This document shows positions 43,996 through 52,400 of a stretch of 64,000 nt of DNA, in pieces. The translations under genes were made by a program, and so were the position numbers. The stretch's first letter is position 1. Each line of letters starts with the position of its first letter. The notes under the pieces are model-generated. The model worked only from the letters and a program-made list of their open reading frames with translations. It had not been told where the DNA came from and searched no databases. Source of the stretch: Caulobacteraceae bacterium (GTDB lineage: Bacteria; Pseudomonadota; Alphaproteobacteria; Caulobacterales; Caulobacteraceae); assembly GCA_019247715.1 (NCBI GenBank), contig JAFBAO010000046.1:33885-97884 (forward strand), given 5' to 3'.

Positions 43996-45801
43996 TCAGC
44001 CCGTTCCGGAGTCGCAGACGATTTCGGCCAGGGCGGCGGCCACCGCGTCCATGGTCTCGGCCCAACGGCCGTAGCCGGGCGGCAGGAAGACGCGCGCCTT
44101 GGGGTACCAGGGCATCCGGGCGGTGCCGAGCCGGGTCCAGGCGCCGGGGACCGAGATGAACCAGGTCGGCGCCCCGCAGGCGGCGGCGATGTTGCTGGTG
44201 GCGTTGGCGAAGCCGATCGTCAGGTCCAAGGCGGCGGTGAGGGCGGCCACGTCGTCGAGATCGTCCTTCAGGTCGATGCCGGGCGGGCGCCAGAGGCTCA
44301 CCCCCAGCGTCCGTTCCGCCCAGGCGAGCTCCTCGTCGCAATCGCCGTACTGGACGCTGACGAAGGTGACGCCTGGCGTCTTCAGCACCGGCGCCCAGAG
44401 CTCGAAGGGCGAGAAATAGTGGGCGCGGCTGGCCTCGATCTTCATGCTCTTCCAGAGCAGCCCGACTTTCAGCCCGGCCGGCGCGGTTTCCAGGAGCCGC
44501 CGCCAGTGGCGCACCCGGTCGGGGTCGGGAACGAGAAAGCGGTCGCCCGCGGGGAAGTCCTCGATGTTGCGGCGAAAGCGGCGCAGCGGCGAGGCGAGGG
44601 GCGCCCAAAGGTCGATCCGGCTCGGGTCCTCGATGAAGGGAGCGGCCCGCAGCGTCTGTCCCTCGAACGCCCTGGTGATGTGGCCGCCGACTTCGGCGGT
44701 CGGGAACGAGCGCTGAAGCAGGGGGACCAACCTCGGCTCCACGGCCAGGATCAGCTTGCCGTCGGGCCCCAGCGTGCGCAGCACGTCCGGGATGATGTTG
44801 GCGAACAGGACCTCGTCGCCCAGGCCCTGCTCACCCATCAGCAGGAGGGTCTTGCCCGCAAGCGGCGCGGCGGGCGTCCAGGCGGGGCGCTCGACGAGGA
44901 AGCGGGTCACGCCGGCGAACCGGGGCGCGAGCCGCGCTTCGTAGTCGTCCCAGCCTTCGCCGAGGCGGCCGCGCGCCATCTGGACCGTCGAGCGCGCCAG
45001 CTTCATCATCAGCCGCTCGCCCTCGTCGCCTGCGGCCGAGATGGCCGCCTCGCAGTCTACGAGCGCAGCGTCGAGCTCGCCCAGAATCACCCAGGCGTTC
45101 GCCCGGTTATGGAGGGCCTGGCCGAAGGCGGGATTGAGCCTTAGCGCCTCGTCGAAGAAGGTGATCGCGGTCTCCAGATCCCCCTGGTCGAAGACCACCG
45201 TGCCGAGGCTGTTCCAGAGCACCGGCTCCTGGGGGCGGGCGGTGATCGCCGCCCGCAGGATCTCGATGGCCTCAGCGGGCCGGTCGAGGTCCCGCACGGC
45301 GCAGGCGAGGTTGTTCGCCGCCTCGTAGGAGCCGGGGCGGGCCTCCAGGTGCCGCCGGAAGAGCTGCTCGGCGATCTCCTTCATGCCCATGCGGTAGGCC
45401 AGCCGACCGAGGTCGTTGGCGACCTCGGTGGGGTCGTCCAGCAACGCTAGGGCCGCTTCGTACGCCTTGATCGAGGAGGCGAAGTCGCCCGCCGTCTCGC
45501 AGGCGACGCCGAGCACGTACCAGGCCATGCCGGCGCGCGAGTCCTGGCCGAGGGCCTTCAGCGCCCAGTCGCACGCGCCTTTGGGGTCGTCGGCGTGCAG
45601 CGCGCTCAGGGCTTGGCGCAGCAGCGGCTCGACGGCCAGGGCCTTGAGCTCGGCGATCGCGCCTTCCAGCCGCGCCAGGGCCTTGGGCGAGGCGGCGTCG
45701 CCGACGATCGCGTCTCTTCGCCCCTTGACGCCGACCGGCGCGCCGGAGACGGCGAGGGCGGCGGGGGAGGCGGAGGACTTGGCGGCGGAGCGCAGCGGCA
45801 T
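43996..45801 (-). CDS. TPR-glycosyltransferase protein, FlbA-like (flagellin locus)
   Basis: 601 residues from the ATG at 45801. The N-terminal ~270 residues are TPR repeats (DPTEVANDLGRLAYRMGMKE, LWNSLGTVVFDQGDLETAIT, ALHNRANAWVILGELDAALV). The C-terminal half is a GT9-like glycosyltransferase fold with KTLLLMGEQGLGDEVLFANI and DLTIGFANATSNIAAACGAP. In Caulobacter a TPR protein, FlbA, lies next to flbT and acts in flagellin production or modification; the divergent position next to flbT here supports that identity. Direct flagellin glycosylation is inference. Confidence 0.8.
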   Translation of the reverse strand: MPLRSAAKSSASPAALAVSGAPVGVKGRRDAIVGDAASPKALARLEGAIAELKALAVEPLLRQALSALHADDPKGACDWALKALGQDSRAGMAWYVLGVACETAGDFASSIKAYEAALALLDDPTEVANDLGRLAYRMGMKEIAEQLFRRHLEARPGSYEAANNLACAVRDLDRPAEAIEILRAAITARPQEPVLWNSLGTVVFDQGDLETAITFFDEALRLNPAFGQALHNRANAWVILGELDAALVDCEAAISAAGDEGERLMMKLARSTVQMARGRLGEGWDDYEARLAPRFAGVTRFLVERPAWTPAAPLAGKTLLLMGEQGLGDEVLFANIIPDVLRTLGPDGKLILAVEPRLVPLLQRSFPTAEVGGHITRAFEGQTLRAAPFIEDPSRIDLWAPLASPLRRFRRNIEDFPAGDRFLVPDPDRVRHWRRLLETAPAGLKVGLLWKSMKIEASRAHYFSPFELWAPVLKTPGVTFVSVQYGDCDEELAWAERTLGVSLWRPPGIDLKDDLDDVAALTAALDLTIGFANATSNIAAACGAPTWFISVPGAWTRLGTARMPWYPKARVFLPPGYGRWAETMDAVAAALAEIVCDSGTG

Positions 45802-46034
45802 GATGGTCGGACGCGAGACAGAGGATCGCCGCGGGCGGCGTTGAGGCCTGCTTCGCGCCGTTCGCTTAAGCGCGCGTAAAGACGCCAAGCCGGGGGCGGG
45901 GCGCAAGGCGCCGTTAACCATGGCCGCTTAACCTCGACGAAAGCTTCGGACGCTAGGTGTTCGCAGCGCGACCATCGGTAGAGCGGAGCTTTGTCAAAAC
46001 CTCAAAGAGCCATCGCGATCCGGAGTTCCGAGCC

Positions 46035-46460
46035 ATGCCCCTGAAGCTTTCGCTCAAGCCGGGTGAAAAGTTCGTTCTCAACGGCGCGGTGGTTCAGAAC
46101 GGCGATCGTCGAAGCGCCCTCCTGCTGCAGAACAAGGCCTCCGTCCTGCGAGAGAAGGACATAATGCAGCCGGAGGAGGCCAACTCGCCATCGCGCCGGA
46201 TCTATTTCCCCGTGATGATGATGTACCTCGACCAGTCCGAAATCGATAAGTACCAATCCGAGTTCGTCCAGAGACTCTCGGAATTCATGACGGCTATCCG
46301 CAATCCGGATATTTTGGCAGACTGCGTCAATATTTCGCGCCTGGTGATGGCGAGAGAATACTACAAAGCTTTAGCACTGTGCCGCAAACTGATCGAATAC
46401 GAGGACGAGAGGTTGGGGCATGTCCCTTCGGGCCTATCAGAAAGTCGCGCAGCGAGCTGA
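46035..46460 (+). CDS. flbT: Flagellin mRNA regulator FlbT
   Basis: 141 residues. FlbT binds the 5' leader of flagellin mRNA and limits its translation until the hook is complete. The N-terminus PLKLSLKPGEKFVLNGAVVQNGDRR is highly diagnostic, followed by RIYFPVMMMYLDQSEIDKYQ and KALALCRKLIEYEDE. Overlaps flaF by 41 bases. It lies directly upstream of the flagellin it would control. Confidence 0.96.
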   Translation: MPLKLSLKPGEKFVLNGAVVQNGDRRSALLLQNKASVLREKDIMQPEEANSPSRRIYFPVMMMYLDQSEIDKYQSEFVQRLSEFMTAIRNPDILADCVNISRLVMAREYYKALALCRKLIEYEDERLGHVPSGLSESRAAS

Positions 46461-46782
46461 AACGCCGCGCGATGCGGAATATCGGCTCTTCGCCGAAATC
46501 ACGCGCGCCCTGATCGAGATCAAGTCCACGCCCCGCGAGCAGGTCGCCGACTGGGCCGACACGCTGGACTGGAACCGGCGGCTGTGGACGACCTTGGCGG
46601 CGGAATGCCGCCTCGAGAGCAACGGGCTTCCCGACGCCACGCGGGCGCAGATCATCTCGCTCGCCATGTGGGTGCGCCGGCACACCAGCGCCGTGCTTCG
46701 GCGCGAAGAGGACATCGACGCCCTGATCGACATCAACCGGGCCATGATGCAGGGGCTTTCCGGACAAGCCGAACCCGTCTGA
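46420..46782 (+). CDS. flaF: Flagellin assembly chaperone FlaF
   Basis: 120 residues. FlaF is required for flagellin synthesis or secretion in Caulobacter and opposes FlbT. The sequence opens SLRAYQKVAQRAETPRDAEY and contains the conserved WNRRLWTTLAAECRLESNGLP and WVRRHTSAVLRREEDIDALID. Overlaps flbT by 41 bases. Two ftr-like elements and a sigma-54 promoter follow before the flagellin gene. Confidence 0.96.
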   Translation: MSLRAYQKVAQRAETPRDAEYRLFAEITRALIEIKSTPREQVADWADTLDWNRRLWTTLAAECRLESNGLPDATRAQIISLAMWVRRHTSAVLRREEDIDALIDINRAMMQGLSGQAEPV

Positions 46783-46787
46783 CCGAA

Positions 46788-46803
46788 CGGCAAGATTTGC
46801 CGG
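46788..46803. promoter_or_regulatory. ftr-like element 1 (FlbD-type enhancer)
   Basis: CGGCAAGATTTGCCGG: a perfect CGGCAA/TTGCCG dyad that fits the Caulobacter ftr pattern (CGGC, A-rich centre, GC-G) bound by the sigma-54 activator FlbD. Centred ~138 bases upstream of the predicted flagellin transcription start. Confidence 0.6.
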
Positions 46804-46817
46804 CTCGCGGCGGGGGT

Positions 46818-46834
46818 GGGCAAAAACTGCCGGC
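46818..46834. promoter_or_regulatory. ftr-like element 2 (FlbD-type enhancer)
   Basis: GGGCAAAAACTGCCGGC: GGCA/TGCC arms around an A-rich centre, a second ftr-like site ~31 bases (three helical turns) from the first, ~107 bases upstream of the predicted start. Same-face spacing suits cooperative binding. Confidence 0.55.
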
Positions 46835-46906
46835 CTGCGATCCCGCCTCCTCGGAAAAATTCCCCCTAAATTCAATTTGATAGTTGGCGCGCCAAGCGAC
46901 GGTGCG

Positions 46907-46921
46907 TGGCCCGCGGCTTGC
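46907..46921 (+). promoter_or_regulatory. Sigma-54 promoter of the flagellin gene
   Basis: TGGCCCGCGGCTTGC has the -24 GG and -12 GC exactly 10 bases apart with TTGC intact. The expected start is near 46933, leaving a ~62-base leader before the flagellin ATG, the kind of leader FlbT acts on. Confidence 0.85.
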
Positions 46922-46994
46922 TTTTCGTCTGGATGGGCAAAACGCCCCCGGCCGTCAAAACGACGCCGGACACCACGAAAGGAAGACCAACGCT

Positions 46995-47816
46995 ATGTTC
47001 AGCGTCAACACCAATCCGGGCGCCCTGATCGCCCTCCAAAACCTCAACAACACCGCCACCCAACTCCAACAGGCCCAGAACGTCGTTTCGACGGGCCTGG
47101 CCATCGGCTCCCCGAAGGACAACGGCGCGATCTGGGCCATCGCCCAGAACGAACGGGCGGACGACTCCGCCCTCGACGCGGTCAAGAACTCGCTGCAAAC
47201 GGGTCAGTCGATCATCGACGTCGCCAGCTCGGCCGGCCAGACCGTGTCCGACCTGCTGACGCAGATGAAGCAGAAGGCTCTTGCCGCCTCGGACAGCTCG
47301 CTCGACTCCAACAGCCGCGCGGCGCTCAACAACGACTTCCTGTCGCTGGTGAACGAGATCAAGACCGCGGTCACCAACGCTTCGTTCAACGGCGTCAACC
47401 TGATCAACGGCAGCCTGACGAAGTTCACCTCCCTGGCCAACGCGTCGGGCAGCGTCGTCACCACCAAGGCGCAGAACCTGTCGATCGGCGGGGGCGTCAT
47501 CACGGTGTCGGCGACGTCGTCGATCAGCACGGTCACCCTCGCCTCGGGGATGATCGCCACGGTGAACAGCTCGCTCACCAACGTGAACAACGCCCTGGCG
47601 AGCCTCGGCACCGCCTCGAAGTCGCTGGGTGACCAGCTGAACTTCGTGAGCAACCTGCAGGACACGCTCGAGACCGGCGTTGGCAACCTCGTGAACGCCA
47701 ACCTGGCGAAGGAAAGCGCGACCCTGACGGCCCTGCAGACCAAGCAGCAGCTCGGTATCCAGGCGCTGTCGATCGCCAACTCCTCGTCGTCGGCGCTTTT
47801 GGGCCTGTTCCGCTAG
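46995..47816 (+). CDS. Flagellin (FljK-like)
   Basis: 273 residues, the usual length of Caulobacter flagellins, with no variable D2/D3 domain. N-terminal D0/D1: SVNTNPGALIALQNLNNTAT, VSTGLAIGSPKDNGAIWAIA. C-terminal D1/D0: QLNFVSNLQDTLETGVGNLV to SNSSSSALLGLFR-type end. Filament subunit exported by the flagellar type III system. Preceded by a sigma-54 promoter and ftr-like sites; followed at 47824-47854 by a strong hairpin and then flaG. Confidence 0.96.
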   Translation: MFSVNTNPGALIALQNLNNTATQLQQAQNVVSTGLAIGSPKDNGAIWAIAQNERADDSALDAVKNSLQTGQSIIDVASSAGQTVSDLLTQMKQKALAASDSSLDSNSRAALNNDFLSLVNEIKTAVTNASFNGVNLINGSLTKFTSLANASGSVVTTKAQNLSIGGGVITVSATSSISTVTLASGMIATVNSSLTNVNNALASLGTASKSLGDQLNFVSNLQDTLETGVGNLVNANLAKESATLTALQTKQQLGIQALSIANSSSSALLGLFR

Positions 47817-47823
47817 GCCCGGC

Positions 47824-47854
47824 CGGCGGGCGGGTGATCTCCACCCGTCCGCCG
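47824..47854. terminator. Strong hairpin after the flagellin gene (no T run)
   Basis: 13-bp stem CGGCGGGCGGGTG/CACCCGTCCGCCG with one G-T pair and a 5-base loop (ATCTC). No T run follows, so it may stabilise the flagellin mRNA 3' end or cause partial termination before flaG. Confidence 0.55.
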
Positions 47855-47930
47855 CCGCCGCGGCGAGGTCGCAAGGCCTCGCCGCGCGCGGCCGTCTCAC
47901 TGGGGCGCCGGCTTGGCCGGCGAAGGAGAC

Positions 47931-48242
47931 ATGAGCATCAACGCACCCATTCCCAGCATTCCGGAAGCAGCCGCGACATCGCCGGCCCAGAACCCGCCGC
48001 AGAGCCAGCTGACGCCACCGAACGCAACGGCCGCCTCGGCGGCCGCCCAGGCGGCGACCGAACAGCTGAGCGCCGACCTGCGCCTGGTGATCGAGGAGGA
48101 CAAGGCGGCCGGATCCTACGTCTACAGGACGGTCGATCCGCGCACCGGCAAGGTGGTCTCCCAGATCCCGCGCGAACAGCTCCTGCGGATGCGTGAGGCC
48201 GCCACCTATCTCCCCGGATCGGTGATCAACACTCGCGGTTGA
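47931..48242 (+). CDS. flaG: FlaG-like flagellar protein
   Basis: 103 residues from the ATG at 47931 (GAAGGAG). The C-terminal half LRLVIEEDKAAGSYVYRTVD to GKVVSQIPREQLLRM is the FlaG domain (filament-associated or filament length). The N-terminal half is Pro/Ala/Gln-rich and disordered. It sits between two flagellin-type genes and is followed by an intrinsic terminator. Confidence 0.85.
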   Translation: MSINAPIPSIPEAAATSPAQNPPQSQLTPPNATAASAAAQAATEQLSADLRLVIEEDKAAGSYVYRTVDPRTGKVVSQIPREQLLRMREAATYLPGSVINTRG

Positions 48243-48274
48243 ACGGCCCAGGACGGCCTTCACCAGCTGTTGCG

Positions 48275-48304
48275 CCGGCGTGGACGACCCCGCGCCGGTT
48301 TTTT
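48275..48304 (+). terminator. Intrinsic terminator after flaG
   Basis: 9-bp stem (CCGGCGTGG pairing with CCCGCGCCGG region, one T-G pair), 6-base loop and TTTTTT. It separates flagellin-flaG from the next flagellin-like gene. Confidence 0.88.
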
Positions 48305-48376
48305 GCGGTTGGGATTCGTTAACCATAATCATCGCAACTTCGCCGTGGCGGCCAGAAGGCCGCGTCGGGGAAGTTC

Positions 48377-49177
48377 ATGAGCATCGGCGTCCAGAGCCCG
48401 ACCACAGCGCTGATGGCGCTGGAAAATCTTGCCGGGATCGGCGCCGGCGCCGATCCGAACGCGGGCGTCGAGGGCGCTCTGGGCCTGCTCCCCGATCCGG
48501 CGAGCTCTCCCCCGCAGCCCGCCTCGATCCTGGATCTCAGCCTGGGGGCGGCGACGGCGGCGGCGGATCCGACCGATGGCGTCCAGGCCGCGGCGGACCT
48601 GGCCGACCGGACCGCCTCGGCCGGCGGCGCGATCCTCGGGCTGCTCGGGCGGATGCGCGACGCGGCTGCGGCGGCCAGCGACGCCAGCCTCGATCCCAGC
48701 GCCCGCCAATCCCTGGACGCCGGCTACCAGTCGGACCTCGCCCGGATCGCCTCCGTTATCGGCCAGGCCGGCTTGGGCGGCGTCAATCTCATCGACGGCT
48801 CGCTGGCTGGAGACGTTCCGGGGCCGGGGGATGCGGGCGGCGTCTCGCTTCCGGCGAGCGATCTCACCGCGACCGGCTCACTGATCGGGCTGCCCGCGCA
48901 GTCGAACCTGCTCGACCCGGCCGGCGCCCAGGCGATCGCCGACACCCTGGAGGCCGCGATCGGCGCGGTCGGGGCGGCGGTGGACGGCATTTCCTCCCAG
49001 GCGGACGCCCTTCAGGGGCAGCTGGATCTGGCGGCGGCATCCGCGTCCGGTGCGGGGGCGGCGCTCGACCAGGACGGCGCGCGCCTTCAGGCGCTGCAGG
49101 TGCAGCAGCAACTGGCCGCGGGCGGCTACGCCCTGGCCGGCCCGACGCCGGCGGCGATCCTGGCCCTTTTCCGATAG
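48377..49177 (+). CDS. Divergent flagellin-like protein
   Basis: 266 residues. The middle aligns with the flagellin at 46995: ASDASLDPSARQSLDAGYQS against the ASDSSLDSNSRAALNNDF segment, then GLGGVNLIDGSL against FNGVNLINGSL, and both end in an LLGLFR/ILALFR tail. The N-terminal D0 region is Ala/Gly/Asp/Pro-rich and has lost the Asn/Gln-rich heptads needed to pair with the C-terminal helix. It may be a minor or non-polymerising flagellin. TTAACCAT (a CtrA half-site) lies at 48319-48326 and GATTC at 48313. Confidence 0.78.
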   Translation: MSIGVQSPTTALMALENLAGIGAGADPNAGVEGALGLLPDPASSPPQPASILDLSLGAATAAADPTDGVQAAADLADRTASAGGAILGLLGRMRDAAAAASDASLDPSARQSLDAGYQSDLARIASVIGQAGLGGVNLIDGSLAGDVPGPGDAGGVSLPASDLTATGSLIGLPAQSNLLDPAGAQAIADTLEAAIGAVGAAVDGISSQADALQGQLDLAAASASGAGAALDQDGARLQALQVQQQLAAGGYALAGPTPAAILALFR

Positions 49178-49193
49178 CCAGAGGTCGGCGACC

Positions 49194-49309
49194 CTAAAGC
49201 ACGAGGCGACCAGGCGGCGCCGCCTGATTGTTGAAACGTGCTTTGAATTCAAGGCTTTCGACGCATTCCGATCGCAAAAGCGGATCCATTCTCGCGAAAC
49301 GCGCCCTAG
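49194..49309 (-). repeat. Intergenic palindromic repeat, family X, copy 2
   Basis: 116 bases collinear with the reverse complement of 28791-28908, including AAAGCACG/CGTGCTTT (49196-49203 and 49237-49244), the inner palindrome CAGGCGGCGCCGCCTG (49211-49226), the TTTGAATTCAA junction and a TCGCAAAAGCGG core. The GANTC sites of the other copy are lost. Confidence 0.8.
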
Positions 49310-49375
49310 TGTCCGGGTCCGAAGTTCGCCAGTGGATGGGATGGACGCCGAGCGAACTTCACATTCACCACACCA
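49306..49375 (+). repeat. Intergenic palindromic repeat, family Y, copy 3
   Basis: 70 bases; a perfect inner pair GAAGTTCGC (49321-49329) and GCGAACTTC (49352-49360). Best-preserved copy together with 5933-6003. It abuts repeat X and ends just before the promoter of the next gene. Confidence 0.85.
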
Positions 49376-49396
49376 GTCGGCGGTCAGGCTTGGCGA

Positions 49397-49411
49397 CGGC
49401 GCCGATCTTGC
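49397..49411 (+). promoter_or_regulatory. Sigma-54-like promoter of the FlaEY-type gene
   Basis: CGGCGCCGATCTTGC: GG and GC are 10 bases apart and the -12 TTGC is perfect, but the -24 box (CGGCGC) has two mismatches to TGGCAC. Expected start near 49423, 28 bases ahead of the TTG start at 49451. Confidence 0.5.
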
Positions 49412-49450
49412 TTGGTGAAAAAGCTTTTCCGACGCTTCCGGAGGACGATC

Positions 49451-52267
49451 TTGACCACCGCCTTCGGCCTGGATTCGACGGTGCTGGCCGGCTGGTTCCA
49501 GTCGTACTTCGGCGGCGGGGGGACCGGGGTCGCGCCGCTTGGCGCGGCGACGACGGGCGGCGGGCTCGGGACGAGCGGCGCCGCGACCGCGAAATACGCC
49601 CCCACGCCCCCTTGGGATCCGACCATCAAGGCGACGCCGGAGAACAAGCTGGCGCATGCGGCCCTGAGCGGCGCCAAGATCATCAATCCGGCCGCCGCCA
49701 AGCTGGACATTCCGGGCGCCGGCGCGGCCTACAAGAATCTCTTCGCCCTCTACCAGGGCTTGAACACCCTCTACGCCCTGGCTGATCAGGCGAGCGGGGC
49801 TGGCGTGTCGGGCCTGCAGGCCGGCCAGTTCGCGAGCGCCTTCCAGGAGGGGATGGGGGAGCTTTCCCAGTTCGTGGCCGAGTCGCGGTTCGGAAGCCTC
49901 CGGGTCACCACCGGCACGACCGCCTCGAGCGAGACCTCCACGGCCTCGACCCCGAGCCAGCCCAGCGAGTACCAGACGGTCGCCCTCAACACGAGCGGCG
50001 ACGCCGATGCGGTGGTCCCGGCCTTCCAGGGCTCGGTCCAGTTCAACGTCGACGTGCGCAAGGCCAGCGGCGCCCACGTCTCGGTGGCCATGAACCTCGA
50101 CGACATGGGCTCGACCCCGCGCACCATCGCCAACGTCGTCGACTACCTGAACGGCCAGATGAAGGCGGCGGGCGTAGCCACCACCTTCTCGATCAACCGC
50201 ATCGCCGCGCCGCCACGCACGATCAGCGTCGACGGCAAGACCGTGACGCTTGCCGAAAGCCAGACCCAGTGGGGTCTCGAGATCGACACCAATTCGGTGG
50301 AGACGGTCAGCCTGTCCGCGCCGCAGACCGCCCCGGCCGTCTACGTCGGCCAGATGGTGGGTAACCAGACCGCCTCGGGAACGACCGCCGCGCCGATCCC
50401 CGCCGACGCTCAGAGCCAGCTGCTGAAGTTCCAGGCCGGCGGGGCGCCGCTGACGCCGCCCGCCCCGCAGCCCCACGGCGCTCCGGACCAGCTCTTCGTC
50501 GATACGCTAGGGGCGCCGGTGAAGGCGATCCAGGCTACCGCCGCGGCGCCCGACGGCTCGGTCTATGTGCTCGCCGATGTCAGCGCCGCGCAGGGCGGGG
50601 AGGCGGGCGGCCAGGACGTCGCTCTCATGAAGTACGACTCGGCCGGCCAGCTGCTCTTCCAGACCAACCTCGGCTCGGCCTCCAGCGCCAGCGGCTTCGC
50701 GATCGCCGTCTCCGCCGATGGGAGCCAGGTGGTGGTGGCGGGGCGCGCGGACGGGCCGCTCTCCGAGGGCCAGTCGCAGCTCAATCCGGACGCCGCCAAC
50801 GGCTTCGTCGCGGCCTTCAACGCCAAGGGCGAGCAGCTCTGGCGCCAGGAGGACGACGGGGTTTTCGACAACCAGGCGAGCGCCGTCGCCTTCGGCGCCG
50901 ACGGAAAGGTCTATGTGACCGGGCAGGCCGCCACCGGCGCCGCCGGGCTCGCCGGGCCGCAATCGCCTTCCAACGGGTACTTGCGGGTGTTCTCCACGAC
51001 CGGCGCGCAGCTTTCCGACGTAGCCTTCGGGGCGGGAGGCGCCAGCGCCGGCGCGGGCGTCGCGGTCGACGGCTCCAGCGTCTATGTGGCGAGCGTCCAG
51101 AACGGGGCCGCCGTGGTCAGCCAGTACGACGTGACCGATCCCTCGGCGCCGGTCCTGGTGGCCAGCCGCAACCTCGGGGATCTCCAGGGCGGGAGCCTGG
51201 CGGGCGTGGCGGTGGAGAACGGGACCGTCTATGTGGCCGGCAGCACCCACAACGGCGCCCTCTCGGCGGGCGCGACGACCAGCGCCTATTCGGGCGGTCT
51301 GGACGCCTTCGCCGCCGCCTTGCAGACCGGGCTCGCGCCCTCGGCGTCCGACGCTATCGCCTACTACGGAGGGGCCGCCGACGATGTCGCCTCCGCGATG
51401 ACCGTCTCGGGAGGCAAGGTCTATCTGGCCGGCTCGTCCACCGGCGCCTTGCCGGGCCTGGCGGCCGTCGGCGCGAAGGATGGGTTCGTCGCGGCCCTCG
51501 ATGTCGCGAGCGGCGCCGCCGATTGGTCGCAACGGTTCACCGGCCTGGACGGCAAGGTCGCGCCGGACGCGATCGCCGTCGCTCCTACCGGAGCCAGCAT
51601 CCTGGACCAGCTCGGTCTTCCGCAGGGGGTGGTGGACGCCCCGGTGTCCGACCTGCTCACGGCGACCACCCCGGTCAGGGCGGGCGACAGCTTCAGCGTC
51701 GGGACCGGCGCAGGCGGAATGGCCAAGATCACCGTGGACGCCGGCGAGACCGTGGCTTCGCTGGCCCAGAAGATCGCCTGGGCGACGGGCGCGGGGGTCA
51801 ACGTCAGCGCCCACCAGAACGGCCAGGGCGTCTCGCTGCAGATCAAGCCCCTGGACGCCTTCTCGACCGTGGTGCTGGCCAACGGGCCGGCCGGCTCGGA
51901 TGCGCTCTCGGAGCTGGGCCTGAAGCCGGGCATCCTTTTCCAGACCAAGCCCGGCAAGGGCGGCGTCGTCGTCCCGGCGGACGGCAAGGGCGCCATCTAC
52001 GGTCTCGGCCTTTCCGCGAACCTCAACCTCGGCTCGGCCTCGGACATCAGCCGGGCCAAGGCCCAGCTCACCGCCGCGATGTCGGTGGTCAAGAGCGCCT
52101 ACCAGGCCCTGAAGACCGCGGCGACGCCGGCCAACGTGCTAGCCCTGCAGCAGGCGACCGCCAACGGCAAGACGCCGGCCTACCTCACGGCCCAGATCGC
52201 CAACTACAAGGCCGCCCTTTCCAGGCTCACCGCCGGCCAAACTTCAAGCACGATCCTCGGCGCCTAG
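49451..52267 (+). CDS. flaEY: FlaEY-like flagellar regulatory protein
   Basis: 938 residues from a TTG at 49451, chosen because GGAGGA lies at 49439-49444 and a sigma-54-like promoter lies at 49397; earlier in-frame TTG (49412) and GTG (49415) lack a ribosome site. Begins TTAFGLDSTVLAGWFQSYFG. Residues ~385-710 are repeated beta-propeller-type strands (GSVYVLADVSAAQGG, KVYVTGQAATG, TVYVAGSTHNG, KVYLAGSSTG). Near 750-830 is a segment like the flagellin hook-IN motif of FlgK/FliD (KITVDAGETVASLAQKIAW). Location in the flagellin locus and layout match Caulobacter FlaEY. Confidence 0.65.
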   Translation: MTTAFGLDSTVLAGWFQSYFGGGGTGVAPLGAATTGGGLGTSGAATAKYAPTPPWDPTIKATPENKLAHAALSGAKIINPAAAKLDIPGAGAAYKNLFALYQGLNTLYALADQASGAGVSGLQAGQFASAFQEGMGELSQFVAESRFGSLRVTTGTTASSETSTASTPSQPSEYQTVALNTSGDADAVVPAFQGSVQFNVDVRKASGAHVSVAMNLDDMGSTPRTIANVVDYLNGQMKAAGVATTFSINRIAAPPRTISVDGKTVTLAESQTQWGLEIDTNSVETVSLSAPQTAPAVYVGQMVGNQTASGTTAAPIPADAQSQLLKFQAGGAPLTPPAPQPHGAPDQLFVDTLGAPVKAIQATAAAPDGSVYVLADVSAAQGGEAGGQDVALMKYDSAGQLLFQTNLGSASSASGFAIAVSADGSQVVVAGRADGPLSEGQSQLNPDAANGFVAAFNAKGEQLWRQEDDGVFDNQASAVAFGADGKVYVTGQAATGAAGLAGPQSPSNGYLRVFSTTGAQLSDVAFGAGGASAGAGVAVDGSSVYVASVQNGAAVVSQYDVTDPSAPVLVASRNLGDLQGGSLAGVAVENGTVYVAGSTHNGALSAGATTSAYSGGLDAFAAALQTGLAPSASDAIAYYGGAADDVASAMTVSGGKVYLAGSSTGALPGLAAVGAKDGFVAALDVASGAADWSQRFTGLDGKVAPDAIAVAPTGASILDQLGLPQGVVDAPVSDLLTATTPVRAGDSFSVGTGAGGMAKITVDAGETVASLAQKIAWATGAGVNVSAHQNGQGVSLQIKPLDAFSTVVLANGPAGSDALSELGLKPGILFQTKPGKGGVVVPADGKGAIYGLGLSANLNLGSASDISRAKAQLTAAMSVVKSAYQALKTAATPANVLALQQATANGKTPAYLTAQIANYKAALSRLTAGQTSSTILGA

Positions 52268-52400
52268 CGCGGCGAGCTTGAAGTTCGTTCGGCTGCGGCG
52301 CCGGCGACAGACGCCCTCGCCGCCGCGGCGTTAAAGGTGTACCCCCCGCCGCCGCGCGTGCGCTAGTTTGTGGGCGCTCGCTGTAGGCGGGCCAGGGGGC

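Noticed and set aside
45914..45933. TTAA-N10-TTAA between flbA-like and flbT as a CtrA site
   Set aside because: CtrA full sites need a 7-base spacer. TTAACCAT half-sites at 45914 and 48319 remain possible but too weak to list.
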